Origin: an uncultured Saccharophagus sp.
GTDB taxonomy: Bacteria > Pseudomonadota > Gammaproteobacteria > Pseudomonadales > Cellvibrionaceae
Direction: 5' to 3'
Assembly (NCBI GenBank): GCA_937920545.1
Contig: CAKZUG010000046.1
Span: 1 to 38,570, forward strand
Length of the DNA stretch: 38,570 nucleotides
The position numbers and the translations under genes were made by a program. The notes under the pieces were generated by a model. That model saw only the letters and a program-made list of their open reading frames with translations. It did no database searches and had not been told where the DNA came from. Below, piece by piece: positions 16,739 through 25,701 of this stretch (its first letter is position 1; the number at the start of each line of letters is the position of its first letter).

Positions 16739-17596
16739 ATGCTTTTTTCAATCACATCAGCTCACTCTATGGCATTACTTTTTAGACGGCTAAAGGTAGC
16801 CACATGCTCTTTGGCGGCAATACTGCTCATAGGCTGGCAACCCTTTGCTTTTGCTGAAAAAAGCAGACTCACCATTACAGGCTCAAGTACCGTCGCCCCG
16901 CTGACGCTAGAGATAGCTAAACTGTATGAAAAAACGCACGCTGGCACACGTATTGATGTACAAACCGGTGGTTCGTCTCGCGGTATTAATGATGCGCGTA
17001 ACGGCCTTGCCGATATTGGCATGGTATCGCGGGCACTTAAACCCACCGAAAAAGATTTAAATGGCTTTACAATTGCCCTAGATGGCATTGGCATGATTGT
17101 GCACAACAGCAACCCCGTCACAGCATTAACCGACGCACAGATTAAAGATATTTATTTGGGTAAAATAACAAACTGGCAATCCGTTGGCGGCCCAGACTTA
17201 GCCATTACCGTTGTCAATAAAGCAGAAGGCCGATCAACCTTAGAGCTATTTTTAAAGCACTTTGGCGTACGCAATAGCCAAATAAAACCCAGCGTTGTAA
17301 TTGGCGATAATCAGCAAGGTATCAAAACGGTATCGGGCGTTAAAGGCGCGATTGGTTATGTATCTATTGGCACAGCCGAGTATGAAGAAAAGCGCGGAAC
17401 CCCCATTAAGCGTCTGACCATGCAAGGCCATGAGGCAAGTGCTGCCAATGTGGCAAACGGACAATACCCGTTATCGCGCACGCTTAATTTAGTCACAAAA
17501 GGCGCACCTTCAAAACAGGCACAGCATTTTATTACCTTTGCACAATCGGATGCAGTGAAACATTTAATAGAAAAACAGTTTTTTGTTGCCCCTTAA
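16739..17596 (+). CDS. pstS: Phosphate-binding protein PstS
   Basis: PstS is the periplasmic phosphate receptor of the PstSCAB transporter. The product is 285 residues, or 275 from the ATG at 16769. The signal peptide runs MALLFRRLKVATCSLAAILL to about AFA in the shorter form, which has the more typical layout. The mature part shows LTITGSSTVAPL, QTGGSSRGI and the dipole-loop region KAEGRSTLELF, all expected for phosphate binding. The first ATG (16739) has only GAGA nearby; the second has no ribosome binding site, so the start is uncertain. It heads the pst operon and is followed by a stem-loop before pstC. Confidence 0.92.
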   Translation: MLFSITSAHSMALLFRRLKVATCSLAAILLIGWQPFAFAEKSRLTITGSSTVAPLTLEIAKLYEKTHAGTRIDVQTGGSSRGINDARNGLADIGMVSRALKPTEKDLNGFTIALDGIGMIVHNSNPVTALTDAQIKDIYLGKITNWQSVGGPDLAITVVNKAEGRSTLELFLKHFGVRNSQIKPSVVIGDNQQGIKTVSGVKGAIGYVSIGTAEYEEKRGTPIKRLTMQGHEASAANVANGQYPLSRTLNLVTKGAPSKQAQHFITFAQSDAVKHLIEKQFFVAP

Positions 17597-17641
17597 GTAA
17601 ATATTTACAAGCATATTTACAAACCTACTTACAAAAATATA

Positions 17642-17681
17642 TGCCAGCAGAAACACATGCTTGTAGAAACATACACTGGCA
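17642..17681 (+). promoter_or_regulatory. Stem-loop between pstS and pstC
   Basis: TGCCAG and CTGGCA form a 6-bp stem with a 28-nt loop in the 115-nt pstS-pstC gap. Such hairpins after binding-protein genes can favour higher pstS than permease expression. Just upstream, TTACAA recurs three times at 12-nt spacing (17604-17634). Confidence 0.35.
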
Positions 17682-17711
17682 GTGACACAAAAAAACATAA
17701 CACATTACATT

Positions 17712-18596
17712 ATGGCAAAAGCGTCAACCCGATCTAACCGAACAGATACGTACCTAAGCAGAATACTCGGCGCGATGGGGTTACTGTGCGCGCTACTTTT
17801 AGTGCTTGTGGTTTTCTTTTTATTAAAAGAAGCTTGGCCCGTTGTGCAAAGTGGAGGCTGGTTACGTTTTTTTCATGCACAAGGTTGGTACCCCCTAGAG
17901 CAACTATTTGGCATGCTACCCATGATTTGGGCATCCATTGCAATGGCGTTAGGCGCTATTTTATTGGCTCTACCCATTGGTGTTGCAAGCGCGTTATTTT
18001 TACTCTTTTATGCGCCACCTTCTGTGGCAAAGATATATCGATTACTGCTTAATTTACTGGCGGGTATTCCGTCGGTCGTTTTTGGCTTATGGGGGTTAAC
18101 AGAGTTAGTGCCTATTATTGCGACATGGCATGCGCCGGGCACAAGCTTATTAGCCGCCATATTGGTTCTCACGTTAATGATTATTCCCACCGTAGCGCTC
18201 ACCAGTGTAGCGGCATTATCGGCTGTACCTAAAGAGTTACACGCAGGTGCGCAAGCATTAGGGTTAACCCGTAAAACGCGTATTATGAGCGTGATTATTC
18301 CAGCAGCTAAGGCAGGTATTATCAGCGGCGCACTATTGGCCACCGCCCGCGCACTGGGCGAAACAATGGCCGTATTAATGGTGGCCGGCAATGTTGTACA
18401 AACACCTAGCAGCCTGTTTGACCCTGTACGTGCGCTCACGGCGAATATCGCATTAGAAATGGCCTATGCTATGAGCGATCACCGTGCGAGCTTGTTTGCC
18501 GCAGGGTTATTGCTAACGTTGATTGTATGGGGGCTGGCATTAATTGCATCGCGTATCGTGAAATCAAACGGCAAGGTCTTAGCCTATGCCAAGTAG
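17712..18596 (+). CDS. pstC: Phosphate ABC transporter permease PstC
   Basis: One of two membrane subunits of the phosphate importer. The 294-residue product is strongly hydrophobic with six predicted membrane spans. It carries the permease signature around LNLLAGIPSVVFGLWGLTEL and the ATP-binding-protein contact loop ELHAGAQALGLTRKTR, then ARALGETMAVLMVAGN. An in-frame GTG at 17682 is possible but adds ten non-hydrophobic residues without support. It overlaps pstA by 11 nt, so translation is likely coupled. Confidence 0.93.
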   Translation: MAKASTRSNRTDTYLSRILGAMGLLCALLLVLVVFFLLKEAWPVVQSGGWLRFFHAQGWYPLEQLFGMLPMIWASIAMALGAILLALPIGVASALFLLFYAPPSVAKIYRLLLNLLAGIPSVVFGLWGLTELVPIIATWHAPGTSLLAAILVLTLMIIPTVALTSVAALSAVPKELHAGAQALGLTRKTRIMSVIIPAAKAGIISGALLATARALGETMAVLMVAGNVVQTPSSLFDPVRALTANIALEMAYAMSDHRASLFAAGLLLTLIVWGLALIASRIVKSNGKVLAYAK

Positions 18597-19449
18597 AAGC
18601 GCCTCAAATATACGCCTAGCCGATCAATGCTTTAGCGTGCTCATTATGGCCTGTGCGGCTTTTGTCACGATTACGCTAATTTGGGTGCTTGGGGATATTG
18701 TCATTAAAGGCGCGTCGCATATTACGTGGTCGTTTATCACATCGGAACCTAGCGATGCAGGCCGCAGCGGCGGTATTGGCACTATTTTAGTATCCACACT
18801 GCTTATTTTATGTGTCGCGTTAGGTGCGGCCATTCCAATTGGTTTAGGCGTCGCGGTGTGGCTATCAGAATTTACAGTACAACATAGCCGGTTTTCAAAC
18901 ACGGTTGGCACCACATTAGATGTCTTAGCGGGTATTCCGTCTATTGTGTACGGTTTGTTTGGCAATGCTTTTTTTAGTTTATATTTAGGCTTGGGCTTTT
19001 CTATTTTATCGGGTGGGTTAACCCTGGCCTGTATGATTTTACCGATTTTTATACGCACCTGTGAATCGGGCTTGTCAGCGGTTAATAATGACTGGCGCAA
19101 AGGCGCGCAAGCATTGGGTATGAGCCGTAGCGCAGCCATATGGCATGTATTATTACCCGCTGCGGCACCCGCCATAATCGCTGGTTTAATTTTAGGTATA
19201 GGCCGTGCCACCGCTGAAACTGCCGCGCTTATTTTTACCAGCGGCTATGTCGATAGAATGCCCGGCTCGCTATTAGATTCTGGTCGCGCGCTCGCCGTTC
19301 ATATTTACGATTTATCCATGAACGTCACAGGCGGCGATAACGCAGCCTACGCATCGGCCTTTGTATTAATTACGCTCATTATTTTACTTAACACAACGGC
19401 TCAAAGCTTAATAGACCGCTGGTTTAGCCAAAGGATATACGCATCATGA
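18586..19449 (+). CDS. pstA: Phosphate ABC transporter permease PstA
   Basis: The second permease subunit, 287 residues with six predicted membrane spans. Diagnostic segments are GGIGTILVSTLLIL, TLDVLAGIPSIVYGLFGNAF and the EAA-like loop WRKGAQALGMSRSAAI, followed by GIGRATAETAALIFTSGY. It overlaps pstC by 11 nt at its start and pstB by 4 nt (ATGA) at its end, indicating coupled translation. Confidence 0.94.
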   Translation: MPSRSASNIRLADQCFSVLIMACAAFVTITLIWVLGDIVIKGASHITWSFITSEPSDAGRSGGIGTILVSTLLILCVALGAAIPIGLGVAVWLSEFTVQHSRFSNTVGTTLDVLAGIPSIVYGLFGNAFFSLYLGLGFSILSGGLTLACMILPIFIRTCESGLSAVNNDWRKGAQALGMSRSAAIWHVLLPAAAPAIIAGLILGIGRATAETAALIFTSGYVDRMPGSLLDSGRALAVHIYDLSMNVTGGDNAAYASAFVLITLIILLNTTAQSLIDRWFSQRIYAS

Positions 19450-20282
19450 CAATGCAGCCTCACTCGCCTACCTTTACCCTTGGCCAAATAGAACAAGGCC
19501 CGCCTTGCTGCGAGCCCATACCGCATTTAAGTATTAAAGGGTTGTCTGTGCGTTATGGCGCACAAACCGTGCTAGACGAAGTCTCCCTCGATATTTATAA
19601 AGGCTGCATCACTGCCCTAATTGGCCCGTCCGGTTGCGGTAAAACCAGTTTTTTATCCACGCTCAACAAAATGACCGATGCCATTTCACATGCACACGTC
19701 ACAGGCAGTATTCACTTTGATAACAACAATATTTTAGATGCACAAACTAATGTCTTACAGTTGCGCCGTAGAATAGGCATGATTTTTCAAAAGCCTAACC
19801 CTTTCCCGCTATCAATAGAACGTAATTTAGAATTACCGCTCAAAGAACACGGGATAAAAAGCCGCAAAGTACGCAAAGAAAAAATCGAAAAAGCGCTGCG
19901 AGATGTCGGCTTGTGGCATGAAGTATCAGACAGATTAAACACATCGGCACTGGCCCTTTCTGGCGGCCAACAGCAACGCTTATGCATTGCCCGCGCCATC
20001 ATACTCGAACCCGAAATCTTATTAATGGACGAACCCTGTAGCGCACTTGACCCTATCTCATCAGGTATTGTTGAAGATTTAATCATTCGTTTACGGGGCG
20101 ATTACACCGTGATTATTGTCACACATAACCTTGCCCAAGCAAAACGTGTTGCTAACTACGCCGCCTTTTTTTGGATGAAAGAACGCGTTGGGAAACTCAT
20201 CGAATTTGGCCAGTGTCAGCATTTATTTGACACACCACAACACGAACTCACCGCCGCGTATATATCGGGGGCGAAAGGCTAA
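19446..20282 (+). CDS. pstB: Phosphate ABC transporter ATP-binding protein PstB
   Basis: The ATPase that powers PstCA. The 278-residue product has Walker A GPSGCGKTSF (from Gly60), a Q-loop in MIFQKPNPFPLS (the PNPFP motif is typical of PstB), the signature LSGGQQQRLCIARA (Ser172), Walker B ILLMDEPCSALDP and an H-loop in VTHNL. The start overlaps the pstA stop (ATGA). phoU, which usually follows pstB, is absent here; a terminator-like hairpin and an unrelated lipoprotein gene come next. Confidence 0.96.
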   Translation: MTMQPHSPTFTLGQIEQGPPCCEPIPHLSIKGLSVRYGAQTVLDEVSLDIYKGCITALIGPSGCGKTSFLSTLNKMTDAISHAHVTGSIHFDNNNILDAQTNVLQLRRRIGMIFQKPNPFPLSIERNLELPLKEHGIKSRKVRKEKIEKALRDVGLWHEVSDRLNTSALALSGGQQQRLCIARAIILEPEILLMDEPCSALDPISSGIVEDLIIRLRGDYTVIIVTHNLAQAKRVANYAAFFWMKERVGKLIEFGQCQHLFDTPQHELTAAYISGAKG

Positions 20283-20367
20283 ATAAAGACAATAGCTTGA
20301 TGATTAGCGCTCTCACATCCTTAAAAAAATAACCAAACAAGCCAGCACAACCCTACCCCACAAAATT

Positions 20368-20393
20368 AAAACCGCATCACACAAAGCGGTTTT
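20368..20393 (+). terminator. Likely terminator of the pst operon
   Basis: An 8-bp stem AAAACCGC / GCGGTTTT with a 10-nt loop lies 85 nt after pstB. The trailing T run is short (four), so strength is moderate. Confidence 0.6.
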
Positions 20394-20519
20394 CATCAAA
20401 CAAACCAAAAACATCGTTAAACATATTTACATTACATTCATGTTCATGACCTTAAAGTAGCGCCAATTCAACATCATTACCCAATGATCAACATGCAAAA
20501 AAGCGTTATAGGAAACAAC

Positions 20520-21002
20520 ATGAAAACAATTAGCTTATTTTTACTATTATTAACTCTTACAGGTTGCCAGTCATTTTTTTCATCAAACGACTACAAAACA
20601 TCAGATGAAAAATGGCTAGCAGGAAAAGAACTTTCCGAAAAAGGTGAAAAAGTCGTTAGCGAAGCACAAGAAGGCTTAAAGCTAGCACGCAAAACTATTC
20701 GTGATGGCGAGTCAATGATTCAATCCGGAAAAGACTTGATTGAAAGCAGTAAATTAGATTATAAAGCAGCAATTGGTAGCATGGGCGCATCCGTTAAACC
20801 TGACCAAGTAAAATTTGAAGCTAAAAAATTAAACGACATCAGTACACGCTGGAGCCAAGCCGTTAGCGATATTAAAGAGGGCAATAAAATAATTAAGAAA
20901 GGCAACAAAATGGTTAAAAAGAACCAAAGTAAAGTGTTTAAAGGCCGCGAGATTATAGCCAAAGGCAGTGCGCTTATGGTTGACAGTCAAAATCTTAAAT
21001 AA
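20520..21002 (+). CDS. Small lipoprotein with helical Gly-spaced repeats, unknown function
   Basis: The 160-residue product begins with a type II signal peptide ending in the lipobox LTGC (Cys16), so it should be lipid-anchored, probably in the outer membrane. The rest is almost wholly helical and charged, with a repeating pattern of Gly followed by two bulky aliphatic residues at roughly 7-residue spacing: GEKVVSEAQ, DGESMIQSGKDLI, EGNKIIKKGNKMVKK, KGREIIAKGSALM. This suggests an amphipathic or coiled-coil helix bundle in two blocks separated by a less regular stretch (about 78-112). AGGAAA precedes the ATG at 20520; the longer frame from 20484 would bury the signal peptide. I do not recognise a family. 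Confidence 0.75.
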   Translation: MKTISLFLLLLTLTGCQSFFSSNDYKTSDEKWLAGKELSEKGEKVVSEAQEGLKLARKTIRDGESMIQSGKDLIESSKLDYKAAIGSMGASVKPDQVKFEAKKLNDISTRWSQAVSDIKEGNKIIKKGNKMVKKNQSKVFKGREIIAKGSALMVDSQNLK

Positions 21003-21356
21003 GATTTAAATAATTATAAAGCCATCTATGAGATATTTTAAAAACTAAAGCTACCCCAGTTAATATCGAAAACCTTGTAACACATAGGCGACTTCAATAT
21101 ACAGCGAAATTTTAATGCACCGCTTAAATGTTGCAAAAAAATAACACAATTGAAGTCGACTATCATCACACTAAATCATACCGCATCACCATTACAGTTC
21201 ACGAAATATTAAGACATAGTAGATTAAAGTTTCTAGTGATTTTTCTTGGCGTATTTTAAGCCTGTCATTTTAATCTCAAAATATTACTTTATTTTTTTAG
21301 TTAGTCCTTTAATATATCGCTGCCAATTATAGGCATACCACAAAAAGGATTAATTA
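21003..21356. other. AT-rich intergenic region
   Basis: About 350 nt with no supported ORF. CGACTTCAAT (21089-21098) and ATTGAAGTCG (21149-21158) form a 10-bp inverted repeat 50 nt apart. The promoter of the next gene probably lies near 21280-21330, but I cannot place it. A small RNA cannot be excluded. Confidence 0.5.
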
Positions 21357-22190
21357 ATGAAAAGTTTATTTTATCGTCTACCTGCCATTCTCGCTATCTT
21401 TCTGTCATCATATTCATTCTCAAATATTGAAAACTACTCATTTAACGGTAGCTCATCAACTTCTTCATTTAACTTCCCAGGGTTATATTTATCAGGAGAA
21501 GTAAATGGTAAGTTAAATATAAAAAGGAATTCACCTCTAGATTTTTCTGCTAACGGATCTAATATGGATATTCTGAAGCTATCACTTGAATTTGATACAG
21601 CTCCAGATTTGACTGCCACTAATTTTAGTTTTAATCCGCAAACAAATAGCTATATTGCTAAAGTAAGCAATGCATGGGTATTTAGCAGTGTAAATGTAGA
21701 AATCTTAAATATTGACACACAGCAACAAAACTTTAATTATCGCGTATCGATAGAAACATTAAATAGCCTCACAGATAAAAACATTTCTGCGCATAATGGT
21801 GAAGACATTGCTTTACTAGAAGGCATTGGATTTTTACAAAATAAAACTCCCTTTAAACTTGTAGATATGGTCAACGTCAATATTGATGGAAAACGTTTAT
21901 CAATAAAATTAAATGGTAACAAAGGGTCTAATAACAACCCAGAAGCTGGCATGGTAGATCAAGGTTTTGAGTTGAAATTATTATGGTTTGGTCGTGGCGA
22001 AAAGCTCATGTATGTACCAGCGCCAGAATCACCCTATACAATCAAACCTATTGCGATAATACTTGAGCCGTTCAATATCGGTGGAGAGGCTGAATATGAG
22101 TTTTATATTAAATTTGAAGAGAATGGTAATATTTTTGAGACACCTCGCGAAGTACTCACCCCACGATTAGAAAGGTTATTCCAACAATAA
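21357..22190 (+). CDS. Secreted beta-rich protein of unknown function
   Basis: The 277-residue product starts with a signal peptide (MKSLFYRLPAILAIFLSSYSFS). The mature part is rich in Asn, Ser and alternating hydrophobic residues, suggesting an all-beta fold, with one Asn/Gly loop (NGNKGSNNNPEAGM, about 186-199). It contains no Cys, no sorting motif and no recognised catalytic residues. AAGGAT eight nucleotides before the ATG supports the start. It is a single-gene unit ended by a strong hairpin shared with convergent panD. AT richness and codon use (GGA, AGG) differ from the panCD side, which fits accessory DNA. No family is recognised. Confidence 0.7.
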   Translation: MKSLFYRLPAILAIFLSSYSFSNIENYSFNGSSSTSSFNFPGLYLSGEVNGKLNIKRNSPLDFSANGSNMDILKLSLEFDTAPDLTATNFSFNPQTNSYIAKVSNAWVFSSVNVEILNIDTQQQNFNYRVSIETLNSLTDKNISAHNGEDIALLEGIGFLQNKTPFKLVDMVNVNIDGKRLSIKLNGNKGSNNNPEAGMVDQGFELKLLWFGRGEKLMYVPAPESPYTIKPIAIILEPFNIGGEAEYEFYIKFEENGNIFETPREVLTPRLERLFQQ

Positions 22191-22216
22191 AACGACTATA
22201 TTGCCCATAATAAATT

Positions 22217-22248
22217 AAAAGCCATAACAGTCATCTGTTATGGCTTTT
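22217..22248. terminator. Bidirectional terminator between the secreted protein gene and panD
   Basis: A perfect 14-bp stem AAAAGCCATAACAG / CTGTTATGGCTTTT with a 4-nt loop, followed by T-rich DNA on both strands. It separates convergent genes. Confidence 0.93.
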
Positions 22249-22293
22249 AATTTTTATCAATCTGAACTACAGACACATCCTATTATCGCTTAT

Positions 22294-22674
22294 CTAATCA
22301 ACCTGAACCGCAATAGTATTAGCTGTGCGATCAATTTTATTTTGATCTTTTAAGTAAACGAGTTTTGGTTTGAAGGTATCAGCTTGCTCTTCACTTAGCT
22401 GGCAATAAGCAGCAATAATCACTCGATCACCCACCTGTACTTTACGCGCGGCGGCGCCGTTCATTGAAATAGTGCGGCTGCCCGCTTCGGCTAAAATCAC
22501 ATAGGTGGCAAAGCGCTCGCCGTTATCTACATTGTAGATTTCTATTTTTTCAAACTCGCGTAAACCTGCAAGTTTTACTAAATCTTCGTCAATGGCGCAG
22601 GAGCCGTCATACCAAAGCTCGGCTTGGGTGACTTCGGCCATGTGCAATTTACCCTTTAATAGCGTAATTTGCAT
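22294..22674 (-). CDS. panD: Aspartate 1-decarboxylase (pyruvoyl enzyme)
   Basis: PanD makes beta-alanine from aspartate for pantothenate. The 126-residue proenzyme carries WYDGSCAID; self-cleavage is expected between Gly24 and Ser25, converting the serine to the pyruvoyl cofactor. MNGAAAR, with its Ala-rich turn, and the [11 protein letters not shown] strand are also typical. Length matches E. coli PanD (126). AGAGG precedes the ATG. It lies 28 nt after panC, probably in the same transcript. Confidence 0.96.
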   Translation of the reverse strand: MQITLLKGKLHMAEVTQAELWYDGSCAIDEDLVKLAGLREFEKIEIYNVDNGERFATYVILAEAGSRTISMNGAAARKVQVGDRVIIAAYCQLSEEQADTFKPKLVYLKDQNKIDRTANTIAVQVD

Positions 22675-22702
22675 AATAATTACCTCTTACTGTATAAATG
22701 GC

Positions 22703-23557
22703 TTACTGGGGTAAGCTGAGTGAAATGTTATCGATTAGGCGCGCACCTTGTGTGTACATGGCACCTAATATAGTGAGATGTTTATCGTCTTGTGCGGCAA
22801 TATCTAATGTTTTGCTGTTACAGATAGAAAAGTAATCTGGCTTAAAACCTGCTTCACTAATCACTTGTTGTGAAGCCGCTTGCAAGGCTAAGAAATCCAT
22901 ATCGCCATTTTCTATCGCGGTTTTTACTGCGTTTAATTGCTTATTAAGCACATTAGCCCGTGGGCGTTCTTGCTCGGTAATAAACGTATTACGCGAGCTC
23001 ATGGCCAATCCATCTGACTCGCGTACAATGCTGCCCGCTTCGATCTTTAGCGATAAACATAGGTCTTCTGCCATACGGCGAATGATGGCAAGCTGCTGAT
23101 AATCTTTTAAGCCAAATACAGCCACATCTGGCTCGACAATATTAAACAGTTTAGCCACAACGGTTGTCACGCCATCGAAATGCCCAGGTCGGCTAGCACC
23201 GCATAAGGCGTTGGCCATGGTGGGTACAATCACACGGGTTTGTGTGTCCATCCCGTTGGGGTAAATTTCGTTTTCTTCGGGACAAAAAATATAGTCACAG
23301 CCAATAGCTTTCAGTTTTTGGGCATCGCGCTCTAGCGTGCGTGGGTATTTGTCCCAATCTTCGTTTAAACCAAACTGTAAACGGTTTACAAAAATACTCA
23401 CAACCACCACATCGCAAGTTGCTTGCGCCTGTTTGACCAATGCCAAGTGCGCATCGTGCAAATTGCCCATGGTAGGCACTAAACCAATTTTTTTGCCTTC
23501 GCTTCGCGCAGCATTTAATGCATGACGTAAGCTTTGGACATGATGTAATAACTGCAT
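22703..23557 (-). CDS. panC: Pantothenate synthetase
   Basis: PanC joins pantoate and beta-alanine using ATP. The 284-residue product has the nucleotide-binding motif [14 protein letters not shown]; the HxxH pair is kept, but the Gly of the usual HxGH is Ala. The pantoate site is seen in [13 protein letters not shown], then FGLKDYQQL, and the KMSKS-like GLAMSSRN. Its ATG overlaps the dnaB stop by one base (TAATG), which suggests translational coupling. panB, often in the same cluster, is not in the window. Confidence 0.95.
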   Translation of the reverse strand: MQLLHHVQSLRHALNAARSEGKKIGLVPTMGNLHDAHLALVKQAQATCDVVVVSIFVNRLQFGLNEDWDKYPRTLERDAQKLKAIGCDYIFCPEENEIYPNGMDTQTRVIVPTMANALCGASRPGHFDGVTTVVAKLFNIVEPDVAVFGLKDYQQLAIIRRMAEDLCLSLKIEAGSIVRESDGLAMSSRNTFITEQERPRANVLNKQLNAVKTAIENGDMDFLALQAASQQVISEAGFKPDYFSICNSKTLDIAAQDDKHLTILGAMYTQGARLIDNISLSLPQ

Positions 23558-24999
23558 TACTGCATGCCTCCTTCTTGAAAGTACTCGGGGGATAAATTAT
23601 CAAAACGGGTAAATTTACCCACAAATGCAGCACGGCAAGTGCCTATTTCACCATTACGTTGTTTACCTATAATGAGCTCGGCGACGCCTTTTTCGGTGCT
23701 TTCTTCGTTGTAGTATTCATCGCGATAAATAAACAAAATCACGTCGGCATCTTGCTCGATGGCACCCGACTCACGTAAATCGGAGTTCATCGGGCGCTTA
23801 TTGGGGCGCTGTTCCACGCCTCGGTTGAGCTGCGATAAACACACAACGGGGCATTCGTATTCTTTTGCCAGTGCTTTCATCGACCGTGATATCTCAGATA
23901 TTTCTTGTGTCCGACCTTCAGTCGCGCCAGCAACATGCATTAACTGTAAATAATCCACCATGATCATAGAGGGGTTGCCATGCTCACGTGCAACACGCTT
24001 AACCCGCGCCCGTAAATCGGTGGGCGTTAAGCCTGCAGTATCGTCAATAAACAGTTTTTTGTCTTTTAATTTACGCGCAGCCATTTCTAGTTTTGGCCAA
24101 TCTTCTTCGATTAACGCACCGTTACGCAGACGCCCCTGATCGATCCGACCTACGGATGAGAGCATCCGCATCGTGAGTGCGTCGGCGGGCATCTCTAGAC
24201 TAAACACCAGTACTGGTGCCTCGGTTGTAAAAATAGCCGCCTCCACAAAATTAAGCGCCAATGCGGTTTTACCCATTGAAGGACGCGCCGCTAAAATAAC
24301 TAGCTCACCTGGCTGCCAACCTGATGTTTTTTCATTTAATTCATCAATACCCGTTGATACACCAGTAATGTCAGCATCAGAGTTGAACAACAAATCAATT
24401 TTATCAATGGTTTGTTTAAGCAGTGCATTAACGCTTTCAAAGCCACCCTCTTTTGGGCGTTCTTCGGCGATTTCCATCACGCGTTTTTCTGCTAGTTGCA
24501 GTAAGTCATCCGAGGCTAAACCCGCAGGGTTAAAGCTGGCGCGGCTTATTTCGCTTGCAGCAGAGATAAGCTGGCGTAATGTGGCACGCTCACGCACAAT
24601 TTTTGCGTAGGCAACCACGTTGGCACTACTAGGGACTTCGGTGGCTAAGTCAGATAAATAATCAAGGCCGCCCACACTGTCTAGTTCGTCTTTAGATTGT
24701 AAAAACTCGGCAACCGTAATAACGTCAATCGGCTGCTCTCTTTCGACTAGCTGCACCATGGCGTCAAAAATGGGCATATGTGCGGCTTTGAAAAAATCAC
24801 GGCCAGATACTGTCTCGCTCACGGCATCAAAATGCGCAGCGTCCTGTAAAAGACCACCAATAACAGACTGCTCTGCTTCAAGTGAATTGGGTAACGATGA
24901 GGCGGAATCTTGGCTCGCAGGCGATGTAGGATACGTCACATCGGGCGGCGTTATATCGCTTAAGGGGTCGTAATCTGGATCTCTATCGTTGTCATTCAT
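23557..24999 (-). CDS. dnaB: Replicative DNA helicase
   Basis: DnaB is the hexameric 5'-3' helicase of the replication fork. The 480-residue product has an N-terminal DnaG-interaction domain (about 38-145, starting [15 protein letters not shown]), a linker, and a RecA-like C-terminal domain with Walker [14 protein letters not shown] (Lys244), [26 protein letters not shown] (Walker B) and [11 protein letters not shown]. No intein is present. A disordered acidic N-terminus of about 37 residues precedes the first domain. It follows rplI after about 210 nt, as is common in this group, and overlaps panC by one base. Confidence 0.97.
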   Translation of the reverse strand: MNDNDRDPDYDPLSDITPPDVTYPTSPASQDSASSLPNSLEAEQSVIGGLLQDAAHFDAVSETVSGRDFFKAAHMPIFDAMVQLVEREQPIDVITVAEFLQSKDELDSVGGLDYLSDLATEVPSSANVVAYAKIVRERATLRQLISAASEISRASFNPAGLASDDLLQLAEKRVMEIAEERPKEGGFESVNALLKQTIDKIDLLFNSDADITGVSTGIDELNEKTSGWQPGELVILAARPSMGKTALALNFVEAAIFTTEAPVLVFSLEMPADALTMRMLSSVGRIDQGRLRNGALIEEDWPKLEMAARKLKDKKLFIDDTAGLTPTDLRARVKRVAREHGNPSMIMVDYLQLMHVAGATEGRTQEISEISRSMKALAKEYECPVVCLSQLNRGVEQRPNKRPMNSDLRESGAIEQDADVILFIYRDEYYNEESTEKGVAELIIGKQRNGEIGTCRAAFVGKFTRFDNLSPEYFQEGGMQ

Positions 25000-25145
25000 A
25001 CAGGCTAAACTTGCATTAGTGATGCGCTATAGCGTAAAGGCGGGTAAATATATGATTGAGTATTTTACTTGATGCACGTTTTTAAAAACAGAATTAAATC
25101 GGCTTTTTTTACGCTGATACAAAAAAGGGGCTGATAACGACACCT

Positions 25146-25165
25146 TTAGCCTAGCCTTAGGCTAA
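25146..25165. promoter_or_regulatory. Perfect hairpin between rplI and dnaB
   Basis: TTAGCCTA / TAGGCTAA form an 8-bp stem with a 4-nt loop, but no T tract follows. It may act as an attenuator or processing site separating the ribosomal operon from dnaB. Confidence 0.4.
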
Positions 25166-25209
25166 GTTAAAAAGCGGTTAGCAGCACCCTTTATTTTGAT
25201 CTTGAAAAC

Positions 25210-25668
25210 TTACGCGTCTGCGTCAGCTTCGATAACAACTTTCACTGTTTGCATAACGTCAACGTGTAACTGGATATCAACGTCATACTCGCCAACTTCG
25301 CGTAATGTACCTTGTGGTAACTTCACTTCAGCTTTGCTTACTTGAACGCCTGCTTCAGTAATTTTGATCGCGATATCACGCGTACCAATAGAACCAAATA
25401 GCTTACCTTCGTCACCAGCGTTTGCGCCAATGCGAACATCACCAAGATCAACTAATTGCTTAGCGCGACCTTCAGCAGCAACTTTTTTATCGTTTGCAGC
25501 AGCTTCAAGCTCTGTTCTACGCGCTTCAAAATCAGCGATGCTTTCTTTCGTTGCTGATACAGCTTTACCTAATGGTAGTAGAAAGTTGCGGCCAAAACCT
25601 GATTTAACGTCAACAACGTCGCCAACTGTTCCTAACTTACCCACTTTTTCGAGTAGAATAACTTCCAT
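25210..25668 (-). CDS. rplI: 50S ribosomal protein L9
   Basis: L9 stabilises the L1 stalk region of the large subunit. The 152-residue product begins [17 protein letters not shown] and contains [16 protein letters not shown], the diagnostic N-terminal domain, followed by a long connecting helix and a C-terminal domain. AGAGGG precedes the ATG. Last gene of the rpsF-rpsR-membrane protein-rplI group. Confidence 0.97.
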   Translation of the reverse strand: MEVILLEKVGKLGTVGDVVDVKSGFGRNFLLPLGKAVSATKESIADFEARRTELEAAANDKKVAAEGRAKQLVDLGDVRIGANAGDEGKLFGSIGTRDIAIKITEAGVQVSKAEVKLPQGTLREVGEYDVDIQLHVDVMQTVKVVIEADADA

Positions 25669-25701
25669 CTCGTTTACCCTCTAGTTTTGCAGCACTGTGT
25701 G

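Noticed and set aside
18008-19211. Long minus-strand ORFs opposite pstC and pstA
   Set aside because: They are antisense shadows of well-defined permease genes with no start signals or recognisable domains.
20990-21007. Palindrome AAATCTTA-AA-TAAGATTT at the end of the lipoprotein gene
   Set aside because: It is almost wholly A/T with a 2-nt loop, so a stable terminator is unlikely.
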